64,000 nucleotides of DNA from Lihuaxuella thermophila (GCF_900110165.1 NZ_FOCQ01000001.1:300624-364623); one strand, 5' to 3'. Positions 19,602-29,232 are shown, numbered from the stretch's first letter. Numbers and translations: made by a program. Notes: a model not told the origin generated them from the letters alone.

Positions 19602-21117
19602 AGAGAAGCAATTGTCCGAGGACAAAAACTTTTTGCACAGATTCGGTTATGCTCAGGAACTTCTCAGGGATATGGGCGGATTTTCCAACTTTGCCATCTC
19701 TTTTTCCATCATCTCCATTTTGACCGGTGCCGTGTCACTGTACGGTCATGGATTGACCTATGGGGGGACCGGCATGATGGGGTTTGGATGGCCGTTGGTG
19801 GCGTTGTTCTGCATGATGGTGGCTGCGTCCATGGCGGAGCTGGCTTCCGCAATTCCGACAGCGGGAGCGTTGTACCATTGGGCGTCTCTGTTGGGAAATA
19901 AACGCTGGGGCTGGTATACGGCCTGGATCAACCTGATCGGACAGATCGGGATTGTCGCGGGAATCGATTACTCGGTCGCCTTTTTTGCCGACGGTTTACT
20001 CTCCCCAGTATTGGGATACCGGATGACAGAAACCACCACCCTGATCATTTTTGCCCTGGTGCTGGTGTCCCATGGTGTTTTGAACCATGTGGGAATCCGG
20101 ATCGTGGCCAGGCTGAATGATTTTTCCGCGTGGTACCACCTGGGGGTGGTCTTGATCCTGGTCGTAAGTTTGGCTGGGTTCGGCAAAGGGGAGCTGCAGC
20201 CTGTCGACAGTCTGTTCCGGCTGGGAGAAACCTTTTCGGATAAGCCGTATTGGCTGGCGTTTCTCATCGGCTTGTTGCAGGCGCAATGGACGTTTACGGG
20301 ATATGACGCCTCCGCCCACACCATCGAAGAAACGATCCATCCGCGGGTTCGGGCACCATGGGGAATTTTCTCATCGGTCGCTTTTTCTTTTGTTGCCGGG
20401 ATGATCATGCTGGCTTTTGTCACTTTGTCGATTCAGGATGTTCATGCGGCCGTTTCCGCAGATAATCCGTTTATCTTCGTGATCAGTCAGGCTTTGGGAA
20501 GCACGTTCGGTCAAGTGGTTTTATGGATGATTGTTCTGGCCATGTGGTTTTGCGGTCTGTCCTCTGTCACTTCTTTTTCCCGAATGATGTACGCCTTTGC
20601 CAGGGACAGAGGGATGCCGCGCAGCGATTGGTTTGCTAGGATCAACAAACATTATCGCACGCCCGTTGCAGCGATTTGGCTGGCGGTCATTTTGTCTTTC
20701 ATCCTGGCTTTAACCGACTACTTCATCAAACTGGTCAACCCTGACACCACTTATACCACATTGGCTTTTTTGACAGGGGTCAGTGTGGTCGGGTTGTATG
20801 TTTCCTACGGGATTCCCATTTGGCTGCGGCTGATCGCCGAGTCGAAAGGACGGTTCACTCCGAGGCACTTGGGACCGTGGAATCTGGGGAAGTGGGGGAG
20901 GACGGTAGCCATTCTCGCATTGTTGTGGATTGCGATAATCAGTGTGGTGATGGTGATACCGCCCAATCAAAATGCGGGGATCGCATTGATTATGATGATG
21001 ATCGTTTTATTGATCATGGATCTGACCTATTATCGGCATCATTTTCCGGGACCGGAAGCGGCTTTGCAAGTATCGCCCGAGGAGCTGGCCAGGCGGGAAG
21101 CCGAGTTCCATGATTAA
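19573..21117 (+). CDS. APC-superfamily amino acid / amine permease
   Basis: A 514-residue, about 12-helix transporter of the amino acid/choline (GABA permease-like) branch: GGFSNFAISFSIISILTG at helix 1, TGYDASAHTIEETI in helix 6-7, and FSRMMYAFARDRGMP after helix 8. The start at 19573 follows AAAGGAG; upstream in-frame starts would run through the small gene. It is first of the five large genes of an operon with M20 hydrolase, aldehyde dehydrogenase, glutamine-synthetase-like enzyme and SDR, so it probably imports the amine or amino acid they degrade. Confidence 0.83.
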   Translation: MRLKTRPSHREKQLSEDKNFLHRFGYAQELLRDMGGFSNFAISFSIISILTGAVSLYGHGLTYGGTGMMGFGWPLVALFCMMVAASMAELASAIPTAGALYHWASLLGNKRWGWYTAWINLIGQIGIVAGIDYSVAFFADGLLSPVLGYRMTETTTLIIFALVLVSHGVLNHVGIRIVARLNDFSAWYHLGVVLILVVSLAGFGKGELQPVDSLFRLGETFSDKPYWLAFLIGLLQAQWTFTGYDASAHTIEETIHPRVRAPWGIFSSVAFSFVAGMIMLAFVTLSIQDVHAAVSADNPFIFVISQALGSTFGQVVLWMIVLAMWFCGLSSVTSFSRMMYAFARDRGMPRSDWFARINKHYRTPVAAIWLAVILSFILALTDYFIKLVNPDTTYTTLAFLTGVSVVGLYVSYGIPIWLRLIAESKGRFTPRHLGPWNLGKWGRTVAILALLWIAIISVVMVIPPNQNAGIALIMMMIVLLIMDLTYYRHHFPGPEAALQVSPEELARREAEFHD

Positions 21118-21164
21118 AGATGGAAGGATGAACATTACATGTCGGGGAAATCAGGGGGGAGCGT

Positions 21165-22355
21165 ATGAAAAATCATGAGAAACCGCCATTATTTTCCCCT
21201 TCGCAAATCCGAACCGTTGCCGCTGAAGCGACGGTTGGCTGGGAAAACCGTTTGCGAGCCCTGGTGGAGGTCGATTGCGGCACCCGGAATCCGGCCGGCG
21301 TGAAGCGGGTGGGCGATATCTTTGCCGGCTGGATGTCCGCCATCGGTTTTCAGGTCGACCATCTGCCGGTCGAGGGTTGTGCCGGATTATGGGTGGGGCG
21401 AATGTTTGGAAAGGGGCGAAAGCGCATTGGCTTGCTGGGGCACGCTGATACCGTTTACCCTGATGGAACCGCCGAATCACGTCCGATGAAACGGCAGGAG
21501 CAGCTGCTCTTGGGGCCGGGCGTATCCGACATGAAAGGCGGACTGCTGGTGGGGCTCTACGCAGTTGAAGTTTTGCGAAAGCTGGGATGGGAAGATTTTA
21601 GCGAAATTTGCTTTGTCCTGAACAGCGAAGAGGAGACGGGCTCTTTTCACACGAGAAACCGGATGGCCGAACAATTGTCTGGTATGGATGCTGTCTATGT
21701 GTTGGAGGCAGCGAGGGCAAACGGGAACATCGTCAGTTCCCGGGCGGGGGTGGCGCAGTTGACGTTGACTGCCTGTGGCCGCTCTGCGCATGCGGGTGTC
21801 GAACCGGAAAAAGGGGCCAATGCGATCGTGGCCCTGCTGGATCTCCTCCAGTGGCTCCGGCAGCGGACGACCGGGGAGGACGCCTACCGGATCAACATCG
21901 GAACCATACAAGGAGGAACTGCGTCCAATGTGGTACCGGACCGGGCGGTAGCCCAAGTAGACATCCGGCTGTTTCATCACGATGCTGTTGACCGTGTGGA
22001 CCGATTGGCAAAAGAAGCGGCATCCCGTCCCACAACCCCCGGGGTCACCATCACTGCAGACTTGAAGTTGTGGTTTCCGCCCATGTTTTACAACCAGGAA
22101 ATCGGCCGGTTGGCCGCTTTGGCCGTTGAGTGCGCTGATTCCCTGGGCATGAGCCTCGGGCATACCGGCACGGGAGGCGGCTCCGATGCGAACTGGATTG
22201 CCGCCCAAGGGGTTCCCTGCTTGGATGGACTGGGACCCGTGGGAGGGTTGGATCACAGTCCGGACGAGTATATAGAACCGGACAGTTTTGTACCACGGAC
22301 GGCGTTGTTGGCCCTGCTGATGACATGTACGCCTCTTTGCAAACAATCACAGTAA
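21165..22355 (+). CDS. M20-family metallohydrolase (carboxypeptidase G2-like)
   Basis: A 396-residue zinc-dependent amidohydrolase. Metal and catalytic motifs: LLGHADTVYPDG (His, catalytic Asp), GVSDMKGG (bridging Asp), NSEEETGS (catalytic Glu and metal Glu), and a final His in GLDHSPDEYIEPDS. The dimerisation domain starts at QLTLTACGRSAHAG. Such enzymes remove C-terminal glutamate or acyl groups. In this operon it could hydrolyse a gamma-glutamyl intermediate made by the glutamine-synthetase-like enzyme, replacing PuuD; that role is inferred from context only. Confidence 0.82.
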   Translation: MKNHEKPPLFSPSQIRTVAAEATVGWENRLRALVEVDCGTRNPAGVKRVGDIFAGWMSAIGFQVDHLPVEGCAGLWVGRMFGKGRKRIGLLGHADTVYPDGTAESRPMKRQEQLLLGPGVSDMKGGLLVGLYAVEVLRKLGWEDFSEICFVLNSEEETGSFHTRNRMAEQLSGMDAVYVLEAARANGNIVSSRAGVAQLTLTACGRSAHAGVEPEKGANAIVALLDLLQWLRQRTTGEDAYRINIGTIQGGTASNVVPDRAVAQVDIRLFHHDAVDRVDRLAKEAASRPTTPGVTITADLKLWFPPMFYNQEIGRLAALAVECADSLGMSLGHTGTGGGSDANWIAAQGVPCLDGLGPVGGLDHSPDEYIEPDSFVPRTALLALLMTCTPLCKQSQ

Positions 22356-22369
22356 AAAGAAGGGGGAGC

Positions 22370-23821
22370 ATGATGCGGACGGCAGTTCATTACCGGATGT
22401 GGATCGGTGGGCAATGGATGGACAGCGAAACGGGTGAAACCATTACGGTCATCAATCCCGCGAATGGTGAATTGGTGGGAAGTGTACCCAAAGGAGGACG
22501 AACGGAAACCGAACAAGCGGTAAGAGCCGCTGAACAGGCTTTCCCGGTGTGGTCGGGGCTGACGGCGGCTGATCGGGGTTCCTATCTCAAGAAGTGGGCG
22601 GAGGAAATCCGGCGGGAACGGGAGCCATTAGCCCGACTCCTTACGTTCGAACAAGGAAAGCCGTTGTCGGAAGCGCTGGAAGAAGTGGATGCGGCGGCAG
22701 ACTTTTCAGAATGGTACGGAGAAGAAGCCAAACGGGTAACCGGAGAGATTCTGGCGGGCTCCAAACCCAAGCAACGCATCCTGGTGATCCGCCAGCCGGT
22801 CGGCGTGGCTGCGTTGATTACGCCATGGAACTACCCGGCCACCATGGTAACGAGGAAAATGGCCGCCGCTTTGGCCGCCGGCTGTACGGTGGTATTAAAA
22901 CCGGCCAGCCAGACCCCCTTGACCGCCGTATTCCTCATGCAGCTGTTGGAGAAGACCGGACTTCCCCCGGGTGTCGCCAATCTGGTGACGGGTGCCGCGA
23001 GTGAGATCGGTCGGGCCTTGATGGAGAACCGGAGCGTGAGAAAAATCTCCTTTACCGGTTCCACTGAGGTAGGGAAACAATTGATCCAATCTTCCGCCGG
23101 GCAAGTGAAACGGCTTTCGTTGGAACTGGGTGGCAATGCGCCGTTGATCGTTTTTTCCGATGCGGAAGTGGACAGGGCTGTGAAGGCGGCGGTAGGCAAC
23201 AAATTTGAGAACTGCGGACAAATGTGCAATGGCATCAACGTGATCTACGTGCATGAGCGTCTGGTTGAGGAGTTTTTACAACAGCTGACTGAACGGGTCC
23301 GGAGTCTAAGAGTGGGTTTCGGCTGGGAGCCGGGGACACAGATCGGTCCTGTCATTGACGAAGCCGGCAGGGAGAAAGTGGCTGAACTGGTCCGGGATGC
23401 GGTGATGAGAGGAGCCAGGGTTCTCACGGGCGGCAGGCTGCTGACAGACGGGCAACTGGCAAACGGAACCTTCTATGCTCCGACTGTGTTGTCTGATGTC
23501 ACCTACGACATGCGGGTAACCCAGGAGGAAATATTTGGACCGGTGGCGCCCGTGGTCTCTTTTTCCGACGAGGAAGAGATCCTGAAACGGGTGAACGACA
23601 CTCCCTACGGATTAGCCGCCTACTTTTTTACCAGAGACATTCAGAAGGCCTTTATGGCGGCGGAGAGGCTGGAATTTGGCATGGTTGCCGTAAACGGTAC
23701 ATCCTTGAGCGTTCCACAGGCCCCGTTCGGCGGGATCAAGGAGAGCGGACAAGGGCGTGAAGGCGGGCATTACGGCATGGAAGAATTTCTGAATATCAAG
23801 TACATTTCGATGAACCTGTAA
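22370..23821 (+). CDS. NAD(P)-dependent aldehyde dehydrogenase
   Basis: A 483-residue ALDH-superfamily enzyme: TPWNYPATMVTRK (cofactor site), FTGSTEVGKQL, LELGGNAPLIVF (general base Glu) and NCGQMCNGINVIY (nucleophile Cys), with the final PFGGIKESGQGREGG. The pattern is that of succinate-semialdehyde/lactaldehyde-type members. It follows the hydrolase by 14 bases with a GGGGGAG ribosome site. In context it would oxidise the gamma-glutamyl-aminoaldehyde or semialdehyde, like PuuC. Confidence 0.9.
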   Translation: MMRTAVHYRMWIGGQWMDSETGETITVINPANGELVGSVPKGGRTETEQAVRAAEQAFPVWSGLTAADRGSYLKKWAEEIRREREPLARLLTFEQGKPLSEALEEVDAAADFSEWYGEEAKRVTGEILAGSKPKQRILVIRQPVGVAALITPWNYPATMVTRKMAAALAAGCTVVLKPASQTPLTAVFLMQLLEKTGLPPGVANLVTGAASEIGRALMENRSVRKISFTGSTEVGKQLIQSSAGQVKRLSLELGGNAPLIVFSDAEVDRAVKAAVGNKFENCGQMCNGINVIYVHERLVEEFLQQLTERVRSLRVGFGWEPGTQIGPVIDEAGREKVAELVRDAVMRGARVLTGGRLLTDGQLANGTFYAPTVLSDVTYDMRVTQEEIFGPVAPVVSFSDEEEILKRVNDTPYGLAAYFFTRDIQKAFMAAERLEFGMVAVNGTSLSVPQAPFGGIKESGQGREGGHYGMEEFLNIKYISMNL

Positions 23822-23848
23822 AAAGGAAAAGCTGAAAGGTGGAATAAC

Positions 23849-25219
23849 ATGACCGCAGCGCAACAAGCATCTCCGGATGTTTTGAAGGGATGGATCGATG
23901 AAGGCAGGGTGGACACGGTGATCCTGGGGTTTTGCGATATGCAGGGACGATTGGTCGGCAAACGGTTCACCGCGGATCATTTTGTCACCATCCAGGAAAA
24001 AGGGACACACTTTTGCGATTATTTGCTGGGAACAGATATGGAGATGAACACCCCGGAAGGGTTTGACGTTGTGGGTTGGGACAAAGGATACGGTGATTGG
24101 ACGGCAAAACCGGATTGGGGTACCCTGCGCCTGATCCCCTGGCTGGAAAAAAGCGCCCTCATCCTGGCCGATGTGGTAGATGAAGAAGGGGCACTGGTGG
24201 AGATCGCCCCCCGTTCCGTTTTGAAGAGGCAATTGGACCGTGCTTCCAAGATGGGCTTTGAACTGCAATTGGCCAGCGAGCTTGAATTCTACCTGATTCG
24301 TGAAACCTACGAAGAAGCTTGGCGCAAGGGATATGAAGGATTGAATCTCGGCGGTCATTACAACGAAGATTACCATCTCTTGCAGGGAACCCGAAATGAA
24401 TCCGTTTACCGGGTGTTCCGGGAACAGCTGATGAAGGCAGGTATCCCGGTTGAGTGCACCAAAGGCGAAGCGGGAATCGGCCAGCACGAGATCAACGTGC
24501 GGTACGGACCTGCCCTGGAATCGGCTGACCGGCATGTTCTCCTCAAGCACGGCATGAAGGAAATGGCGATTCAGCAGGGAGTCGCGGTCACGTTCATGGC
24601 TAAGCCCGATCATGGTTGGACCGGTTCCAGCTGCCATATCCATGTGAGCTTGAAAAACCGGGAACAGGGACAAAACGCATTTTACGACCCGGCTGAGGAG
24701 AGGGGGATGTCGCGAACGATGCGTCATTTCCTGGCGGGAGTGATTCGCCACATGCGGGAGACGGCCATTCTGTTCGCACCCAATGTCAACTCTTATAAGC
24801 GTTATATCACTGCCAGCTGGGCACCGACCAACATAGTCTGGGGCTGGGACAACCGGACCTGCGGGCTGCGCATCGTGGGCAGAGGACAAAGTCTTCGGAT
24901 CGAAAATCGGTTTCCCGGTGCGGATGCCAATCCCTATCTCGCCTATGCGGCACTGATCGCTTCCGGGCTGGAAGGAATCGAACAAAGCTACGAGTTGGAA
25001 GAGGCTTGTGACGGCAATGGATACGACCGATCCGGTACAGAGCGTCTGCCCGCCTCGCTGAACGAAGCCATCGTCGCATTTGCTGAAAGCAAGTTTGTCC
25101 AAAAAGCGTTGGGACCGGCAGTCGCCTCCCACTATCTCCATGTTGCCAAAGTAGAGCAACAGGCCTTTGAACGGGTGGTCACCAATTGGGAAAAACAGCG
25201 TTATTTTGAGCGAATTTAA
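23849..25219 (+). CDS. glutamine-synthetase-like gamma-glutamyl-amine ligase
   Basis: A 456-residue GS-fold ligase. ATP/metal motifs: LASELEFYLI, GEAGIGQHEINVRY, FMAKPDHGWTGSSCHIHVSL, and RIENRFPGADANPYLAYAA. It differs from GlnA in the N-terminus and lacks the adenylylation-type C-terminal motif, like PuuA/GlnA3-type enzymes that glutamylate putrescine, spermidine or other amines. Placement beside a permease, ALDH and a hydrolase supports amine catabolism over nitrogen assimilation. Confidence 0.82.
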   Translation: MTAAQQASPDVLKGWIDEGRVDTVILGFCDMQGRLVGKRFTADHFVTIQEKGTHFCDYLLGTDMEMNTPEGFDVVGWDKGYGDWTAKPDWGTLRLIPWLEKSALILADVVDEEGALVEIAPRSVLKRQLDRASKMGFELQLASELEFYLIRETYEEAWRKGYEGLNLGGHYNEDYHLLQGTRNESVYRVFREQLMKAGIPVECTKGEAGIGQHEINVRYGPALESADRHVLLKHGMKEMAIQQGVAVTFMAKPDHGWTGSSCHIHVSLKNREQGQNAFYDPAEERGMSRTMRHFLAGVIRHMRETAILFAPNVNSYKRYITASWAPTNIVWGWDNRTCGLRIVGRGQSLRIENRFPGADANPYLAYAALIASGLEGIEQSYELEEACDGNGYDRSGTERLPASLNEAIVAFAESKFVQKALGPAVASHYLHVAKVEQQAFERVVTNWEKQRYFERI

Positions 25220-25244
25220 GCGGAGGACGGAAAGGGGACCGAAT

Positions 25245-26012
25245 ATGCGCTTAAAAGGGAAAGTTGCTGTCATCACCGGGGCCGGCAGCGGAATGGGCAA
25301 GCGGGCGGCAGAGATGTTCGCCGAAGAAGGGGCGAAGGTCGTTGTGTTCGAGTTAAATGAGACCTCAGGGAGACAAGTGGCCGATACGATTGTGGAACAA
25401 GGGGGGGAAGCTGCATACTTTCCCTGCGATGTCGCGGATGAAGCCAGTGTGAAACAGGCTGTGGAAAGTGCCCATGAACGGTTCGGACGGCTGGATGTTC
25501 TGTACAACAATGCGGGAATTATGCCGGAAGCGGATCACTCTGTGATTGACACTTCTGTGCAGGTGTGGGACCAAGTCATGGCCGTCAATGTCCGGGGGAT
25601 TTTTCTTACCTGCAAATACACGATCCCTAAAATGATCGAGCAGGGGAAGGGATCGATCATCAATATTGCTTCCTTTGTCGCGCTGGTCGGATGCAGTGTC
25701 CCTCAGGACGCTTATACGGCATCCAAAGGAGCAGTGATTTCGTTGACCAAATCTTTGGCCATCCAGTTCCGGCCCAAAGGGATTCGAAGCAATGTCATCT
25801 GCCCCGGACCGATTGAAACTCCTTTGTTGACGGAATGGCTGTTGAAAGATGAAGAAGCCCGCCGTGTCCGCCTCAGCCGTCAACCCAGCGGGCGTTTTGG
25901 CCGTCCGGAGGACATTATTCACTGTGCGATTTACCTTGCTTCGGATGAATCCGATTGGACCAATGGTTCCGTGATCACCATTGACGGAGGGATTACGAGC
26001 AACTATTTCTAA
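25245..26012 (+). CDS. short-chain dehydrogenase/reductase
   Basis: A 255-residue classical SDR: the nucleotide loop TGAGSGMGKRAAE at residues 11-23, the structural motif YNNAGIMPE, and catalytic Ser plus YTASK (Tyr/Lys). NADP or NAD preference is uncertain. Last gene of the permease operon, 25 bases after the ligase, with a GGAGGA/AAAGGGG ribosome region. Substrate unknown; it may handle an aldehyde or alcohol intermediate. Confidence 0.87.
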   Translation: MRLKGKVAVITGAGSGMGKRAAEMFAEEGAKVVVFELNETSGRQVADTIVEQGGEAAYFPCDVADEASVKQAVESAHERFGRLDVLYNNAGIMPEADHSVIDTSVQVWDQVMAVNVRGIFLTCKYTIPKMIEQGKGSIINIASFVALVGCSVPQDAYTASKGAVISLTKSLAIQFRPKGIRSNVICPGPIETPLLTEWLLKDEEARRVRLSRQPSGRFGRPEDIIHCAIYLASDESDWTNGSVITIDGGITSNYF

Positions 26013-26474
26013 GTTGCTTTGGTCATCGGGATCTGGACTGCATACTGGCGGGAGCGGAAGGGGTGGTTCAAAAATCATCGCTGGTGTTCCCCATTCCCCT
26101 GTGCCGGTGCATGTTTAGAAGATAGACGTTTCCGCATCTAAAGCCCTTCTTGAGACTGCTCCCGCTGAAGGAATCCCTGTTTGAAGATGACGGATACATC
26201 TCCTCAGGATAAGCGTGTAATTACCGGACATCCGTCTGTACTTGATGGAAGCGGACAGTCATGATATACCTGTTCAGCCATAGATCGTTCTAAGCTGTGA
26301 ACGAAGTCGTCTCCTACAAATCTATAACAATTCCCTGCGAGAGAAGCCAGGCTGAAGTTCGCATGAGAAGCCTGGTTTCTTTTTTATGGTTTTCAATCAC
26401 TCGGCAGCGGGTTATAGGACAACTGATTTTTTTCATATATTTCAATCAGATGGCTTGAAGGCGGTGCATGAAAC
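26013..26474. other. intergenic region, holds operon terminator
   Basis: 462 bases between the SDR gene and a small open frame. A hairpin at 26345-26387 is the only element recognised. Confidence 0.5.
26345..26387 (+). terminator. terminator of the catabolic operon
   Basis: CCAGGCT / AGCCTGG stem followed by TTTCTTTTTT. It ends about 350 bases downstream of the SDR gene. Confidence 0.65.
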
Positions 26475-26615
26475 ATGAACCATCACAGTCGGAGGAAGAT
26501 CCGGTTTATTGTGGTTGAAAACGGTGAGACAAAATCACGTGAAGAAGTGGAAAAAGCGTTCAGCGCGAAAGAAAAAGTGGTCCATCTGTTGATTGAAACA
26601 GCTTTAAAAGACTAA
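26475..26615 (+). CDS. 46-residue protein preceding recombinase 1
   Basis: A short frame begins MNHHSRRKIRFIVVENG and ends in a helical segment VVHLLIETALKD. A weak GGCGG ribosome motif lies before it. It sits directly upstream of the recombinase, from which it is separated by a perfect hairpin. Basic N-terminus and small size would fit a DNA-binding accessory or directionality factor, but this is a guess from position. Confidence 0.45.
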   Translation: MNHHSRRKIRFIVVENGETKSREEVEKAFSAKEKVVHLLIETALKD

Positions 26616-26648
26616 ATCAAACTGGCGTCAGCCAGTTTGATTCATTTT
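26615..26648. terminator. perfect hairpin between small gene and recombinase
   Basis: AATCAAACTGGC / GCCAGTTTGATT, a 12-base perfect stem with a GTCA loop followed by CATTTTT. It could terminate the small gene and insulate the recombinase from vegetative read-through. Confidence 0.75.
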
Positions 26649-26674
26649 TCGCCGGCGTGAGGGGAGGTACACGG

Positions 26675-28291
26675 ATGAAGGTTGCAGTCTATGCCCGGGT
26701 GTCGACGGAACAACAAGCCTCGGAAGGGACAAGTATTGATACACAAATAGAAATGTGCATTCATAAAGCGCATGCATTAGGATTGCATCAGATTGAAGTA
26801 TACAAAGAAAACGGGGCATCGGGAGAAGACATCCAGCGGCCGGAAATGGACCGTTTAAGGCAAGATGTGGCGGCTGGCAAAATATCTCATGTGATTTGTG
26901 CCCATCCTGACCGTCTGAGCCGTGATTTGACGGATAAGCTCATTGTATGCAGGGAGTTTGAACGGAAAAATGTGGAACTCATTTTTTGCGATACCGAGTA
27001 CCGGAATACCCCGGAAGGTCAACTCTTTTTTAACTTGCAATCCGCCATTGCCCAGTATGAGCTGTCTATGATCAGAAAACGAACGAGTCGCGGCCGGCTC
27101 AAAGCCGTTGAAAAGCAAAATAAAATCATGCCTATGCGATGTGCGCCGTTCGGTTATGACCTGGTGGACGGAAAATTGGTGATTAATGAAGAAGAAGCGA
27201 AGATTGTTAGAAAGATTTATAAGTGGTATGTCCACGATCACTTAACGCTCAGAGAAATCGGAAACCGCTTGGTTCAGCTGGGAGTGATGCCCAAGAGAAA
27301 AGAAAGCAAGCACTGGCATCAGTCGTCGATCAGCCGCATTTTAACGAATCAAGTTTATATCGGCATTTATCTCTATAACAGACGCAAAACCAAGAAGTTA
27401 AAAGGGGAAAAAACCAAAAGCGGTAATCCCAAAAAAATCTATGAATACCGTGATGAATCGGAGTGGGTAAATGCAGAAGTCCCTGCGATCATCGATAAAG
27501 ACTTATTTGAGCTGGCCCAGGAGCAGCGCCGGAAAAATCTCACCAATACCGGAAATGCCAAATACAACTATTTATTGAAAGGCATCATCCGTTGCGGGCA
27601 TTGCGGCCGGATCTGGAATGGAACCACTTATACCGGAAGAAGAAACAAACAAACCGGTCAACGGGAAAAATACCGCTGCTATCGCTGTCCAAACAAAAAT
27701 CCGAGGAAATACGGAGAAGGGGGTCAAAAGTGTCCGGCCCCTACACTGAGGGCTGAATCGATCGAAGAATACATATGGAATCTGATTCTGCAAACAGTGG
27801 CAGATCGGGATACGATTGTGACCCAGTTTGAGAAATCGGCAGAAAGCGTGAATCATCAGTTGAAGGAGACGATGGAAGTGCTCAAAGGGAAAATCAAGCA
27901 CAAGGAAAAAGAGCGGGAAAAAGTGAAAATCATGTTCAGACGTGAAGTCATTTCGGAAGAAGAGATGACCCGGGATTTAAGCGTGATCAATAAAGAGCTG
28001 AAAGCGTTGCGGACAGAAGCGGAAGCATTGCAAGTACAATTCAGTGAAAATGTGAAAAACCGGCATGAGGAGCAAGTGGCCCAGGTAATGGATTACGTTG
28101 AGAAATTGGTCCATCATGAAGCGGATCTCCCTTTTGATAAGAAAAGAAGGATCATCCAATTGTTGCTTGATGAGATCCGCCTCAGCTTTAACGAGGATCA
28201 AACGCAGTGTGAAATCACTTGTGCCGGATATCTGGATACCTTAATCAAGCATAGGAACATCGACTCAAGTCGACAATATCAAAAAATTTGA
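26675..28291 (+). CDS. large serine recombinase of element 1
   Basis: A 538-residue recombinase: resolvase catalytic domain with [10 protein letters not shown] (nucleophile Ser10), the [12 protein letters not shown] segment and the [11 protein letters not shown] strand, then a recombinase domain ([12 protein letters not shown]...), a zinc ribbon (CGHCGRIW ... CYRC) and a coiled coil of Lys/Glu-rich helices near residues 400-470. Start at 26675 after GGGGAGG. The stop lies inside the first codons of sigK fragment 2, so it sits at the extreme right end of element 1. Related to SpoIVCA but clearly a different enzyme from the two other recombinases in this window. Predicted to excise element 1 in the mother cell. 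Confidence 0.88.
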   Translation: MKVAVYARVSTEQQASEGTSIDTQIEMCIHKAHALGLHQIEVYKENGASGEDIQRPEMDRLRQDVAAGKISHVICAHPDRLSRDLTDKLIVCREFERKNVELIFCDTEYRNTPEGQLFFNLQSAIAQYELSMIRKRTSRGRLKAVEKQNKIMPMRCAPFGYDLVDGKLVINEEEAKIVRKIYKWYVHDHLTLREIGNRLVQLGVMPKRKESKHWHQSSISRILTNQVYIGIYLYNRRKTKKLKGEKTKSGNPKKIYEYRDESEWVNAEVPAIIDKDLFELAQEQRRKNLTNTGNAKYNYLLKGIIRCGHCGRIWNGTTYTGRRNKQTGQREKYRCYRCPNKNPRKYGEGGQKCPAPTLRAESIEEYIWNLILQTVADRDTIVTQFEKSAESVNHQLKETMEVLKGKIKHKEKEREKVKIMFRREVISEEEMTRDLSVINKELKALRTEAEALQVQFSENVKNRHEEQVAQVMDYVEKLVHHEADLPFDKKRRIIQLLLDEIRLSFNEDQTQCEITCAGYLDTLIKHRNIDSSRQYQKI

Positions 28292-28451
28292 AAATACGGG
28301 GGAAGATACGGAAGATCTGATCTCGATCGGAACCATCGGTCTGATCAAAGCGATTGAATCTTATCAGCCCAATAAAGGAACAAAGCTGGCCACTTATGCA
28401 GCCCGATGCATTGAAAACGAGATTCTAATGTCAATAGTGTACAGATGGTAG
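28281..28451 (+). CDS. sigK: sigK fragment 2: sigma region 2
   Basis: The frame reads [20 protein letters not shown] and goes on to [16 protein letters not shown], which is the conserved region 2.1-2.4 of SigK. It has no start codon of its own: at the left it continues directly from fragment 1 (HIVK) and at the right it breaks off at ENEILM, followed by five foreign codons and TAG at 28449. [11 protein letters not shown], the expected next residues, occur at 42344. There is no frameshift or stop within the sigK part. Confidence 0.93.
   Translation, partial: KKFENTGEDTEDLISIGTIGLIKAIESYQPNKGTKLATYAARCIENEILMSIVYRW
28409..28436 (+). promoter_or_regulatory. left attachment-site hybrid of element 2
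   Basis: CATTGA and TCAATA flank a 16-base core in sigK (GAGATTCTAATG). The symmetry centre falls between A28422 and T28423. Aligned to the right junction the centre falls on the same A/T step, between 42335 and 42336. Confidence 0.5.
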
Positions 28452-28464
28452 CCCAATCCCGCAC

Positions 28465-29196
28465 CTAAGCCATCGGGCGACGGGCGATAAAGACAAATTC
28501 AAGTCCCGGACGATCGGGAGCTTCCCTGACTTCATCCACGGACAGGCCCGCATCCAGGAGCGAGTTAGTCATCTCTTCGCGGCTTCGGAAGCGCAATGTC
28601 GAGTCTGATGTGATCACGGCACCATCGCTCTCAAAGATATAAGTCGTCCGGAAGGACACCAAAGACCCCTGTACATCGGTGACGTCGACCCATCCCTCGA
28701 CAGTGCCACAGCCGGGCACCACAACGCGGCGGTAGGTGTTCTCCCGGTTCCATCCCAGCCACGCCTGTGCCTTGGGGTCCCGCGATTCAAACACGAACCG
28801 TCCGCCGGGTCGCAACGCCGCACGTACTGCACGGAGGGTCCCCATCCACTCTTCATCGGTCAGGAAAACTTGGGCAACGTTGCCTGTCATCGTCGCGAGG
28901 TCCACCGCCAAAGGGGGAATGGATAAGGCATCACCGTGAATCCATTCGACACGGTCACTCCAAGGTTTCATTTGAGCCACATGGAGAGAGGCTGCGGCTG
29001 GATCAACTCCAGTCACCTTGATGCCCCTGGCAGCGAGACGACAGGCAAAAGTTCCGGTTCCACAGCCGATGTCGAGCACGGAACGAGCACCAAATTCGTT
29101 GACCATGGCCTCGTAAGCATCGAGGTCGGAACGGTCAGAATCAAAGAAGTCATAGATTGCAGCCAGACGCGGATTCTCGAAAAGCTCATCTGCCAT
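28465..29196 (-). CDS. class I SAM-dependent methyltransferase
   Basis: A 243-residue methyltransferase: motif I VLDIGCGTGTFACRLAARG near residue 45, motif II TGVDPAAASL, then LRPGGRFVFESRDP. The acceptor is unknown; relatives act on small molecules. The base composition is visibly GC-richer than the neighbouring genes, suggesting transfer from a GC-rich donor. The start at 29196 uses the GTGGAGGTAC ribosome site. It is the first gene inside the left end of element 2, convergent with sigK. Confidence 0.82.
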   Translation of the reverse strand: MADELFENPRLAAIYDFFDSDRSDLDAYEAMVNEFGARSVLDIGCGTGTFACRLAARGIKVTGVDPAAASLHVAQMKPWSDRVEWIHGDALSIPPLAVDLATMTGNVAQVFLTDEEWMGTLRAVRAALRPGGRFVFESRDPKAQAWLGWNRENTYRRVVVPGCGTVEGWVDVTDVQGSLVSFRTTYIFESDGAVITSDSTLRFRSREEMTNSLLDAGLSVDEVREAPDRPGLEFVFIARRPMA

Positions 29197-29232
29197 AACA
29201 TGTACCTCCACATCTCTGTTCATGTTTACAAA

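Larger units (their letters stand above)
16923..28284 (+). mobile_element. sigK intervening element 1 (about 11.4 kb)
   Basis: Bounded by the break after HIVK in sigK fragment 1 (AAAA at 16923-16926) and the resumption at KKFENT (AAAA at 28281-28284). Joining the two at the shared AAAA restores V-K-K-F-E in frame. The right end encodes a large serine recombinase whose stop overlaps the sigK fragment by 11 bases. Cargo: ferritin-like protein, membrane phosphoesterase and an amine or amino acid catabolic operon. The exact crossover base pair cannot be fixed. Confidence 0.85.

Noticed and set aside
16923..28284. Dyad symmetry around the first sigK junction (TTGTG/CACAA left, TCAAA/TTTGA right)
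   Set aside because: The two centres do not coincide when the junctions are aligned, so no precise crossover was claimed for element 1.
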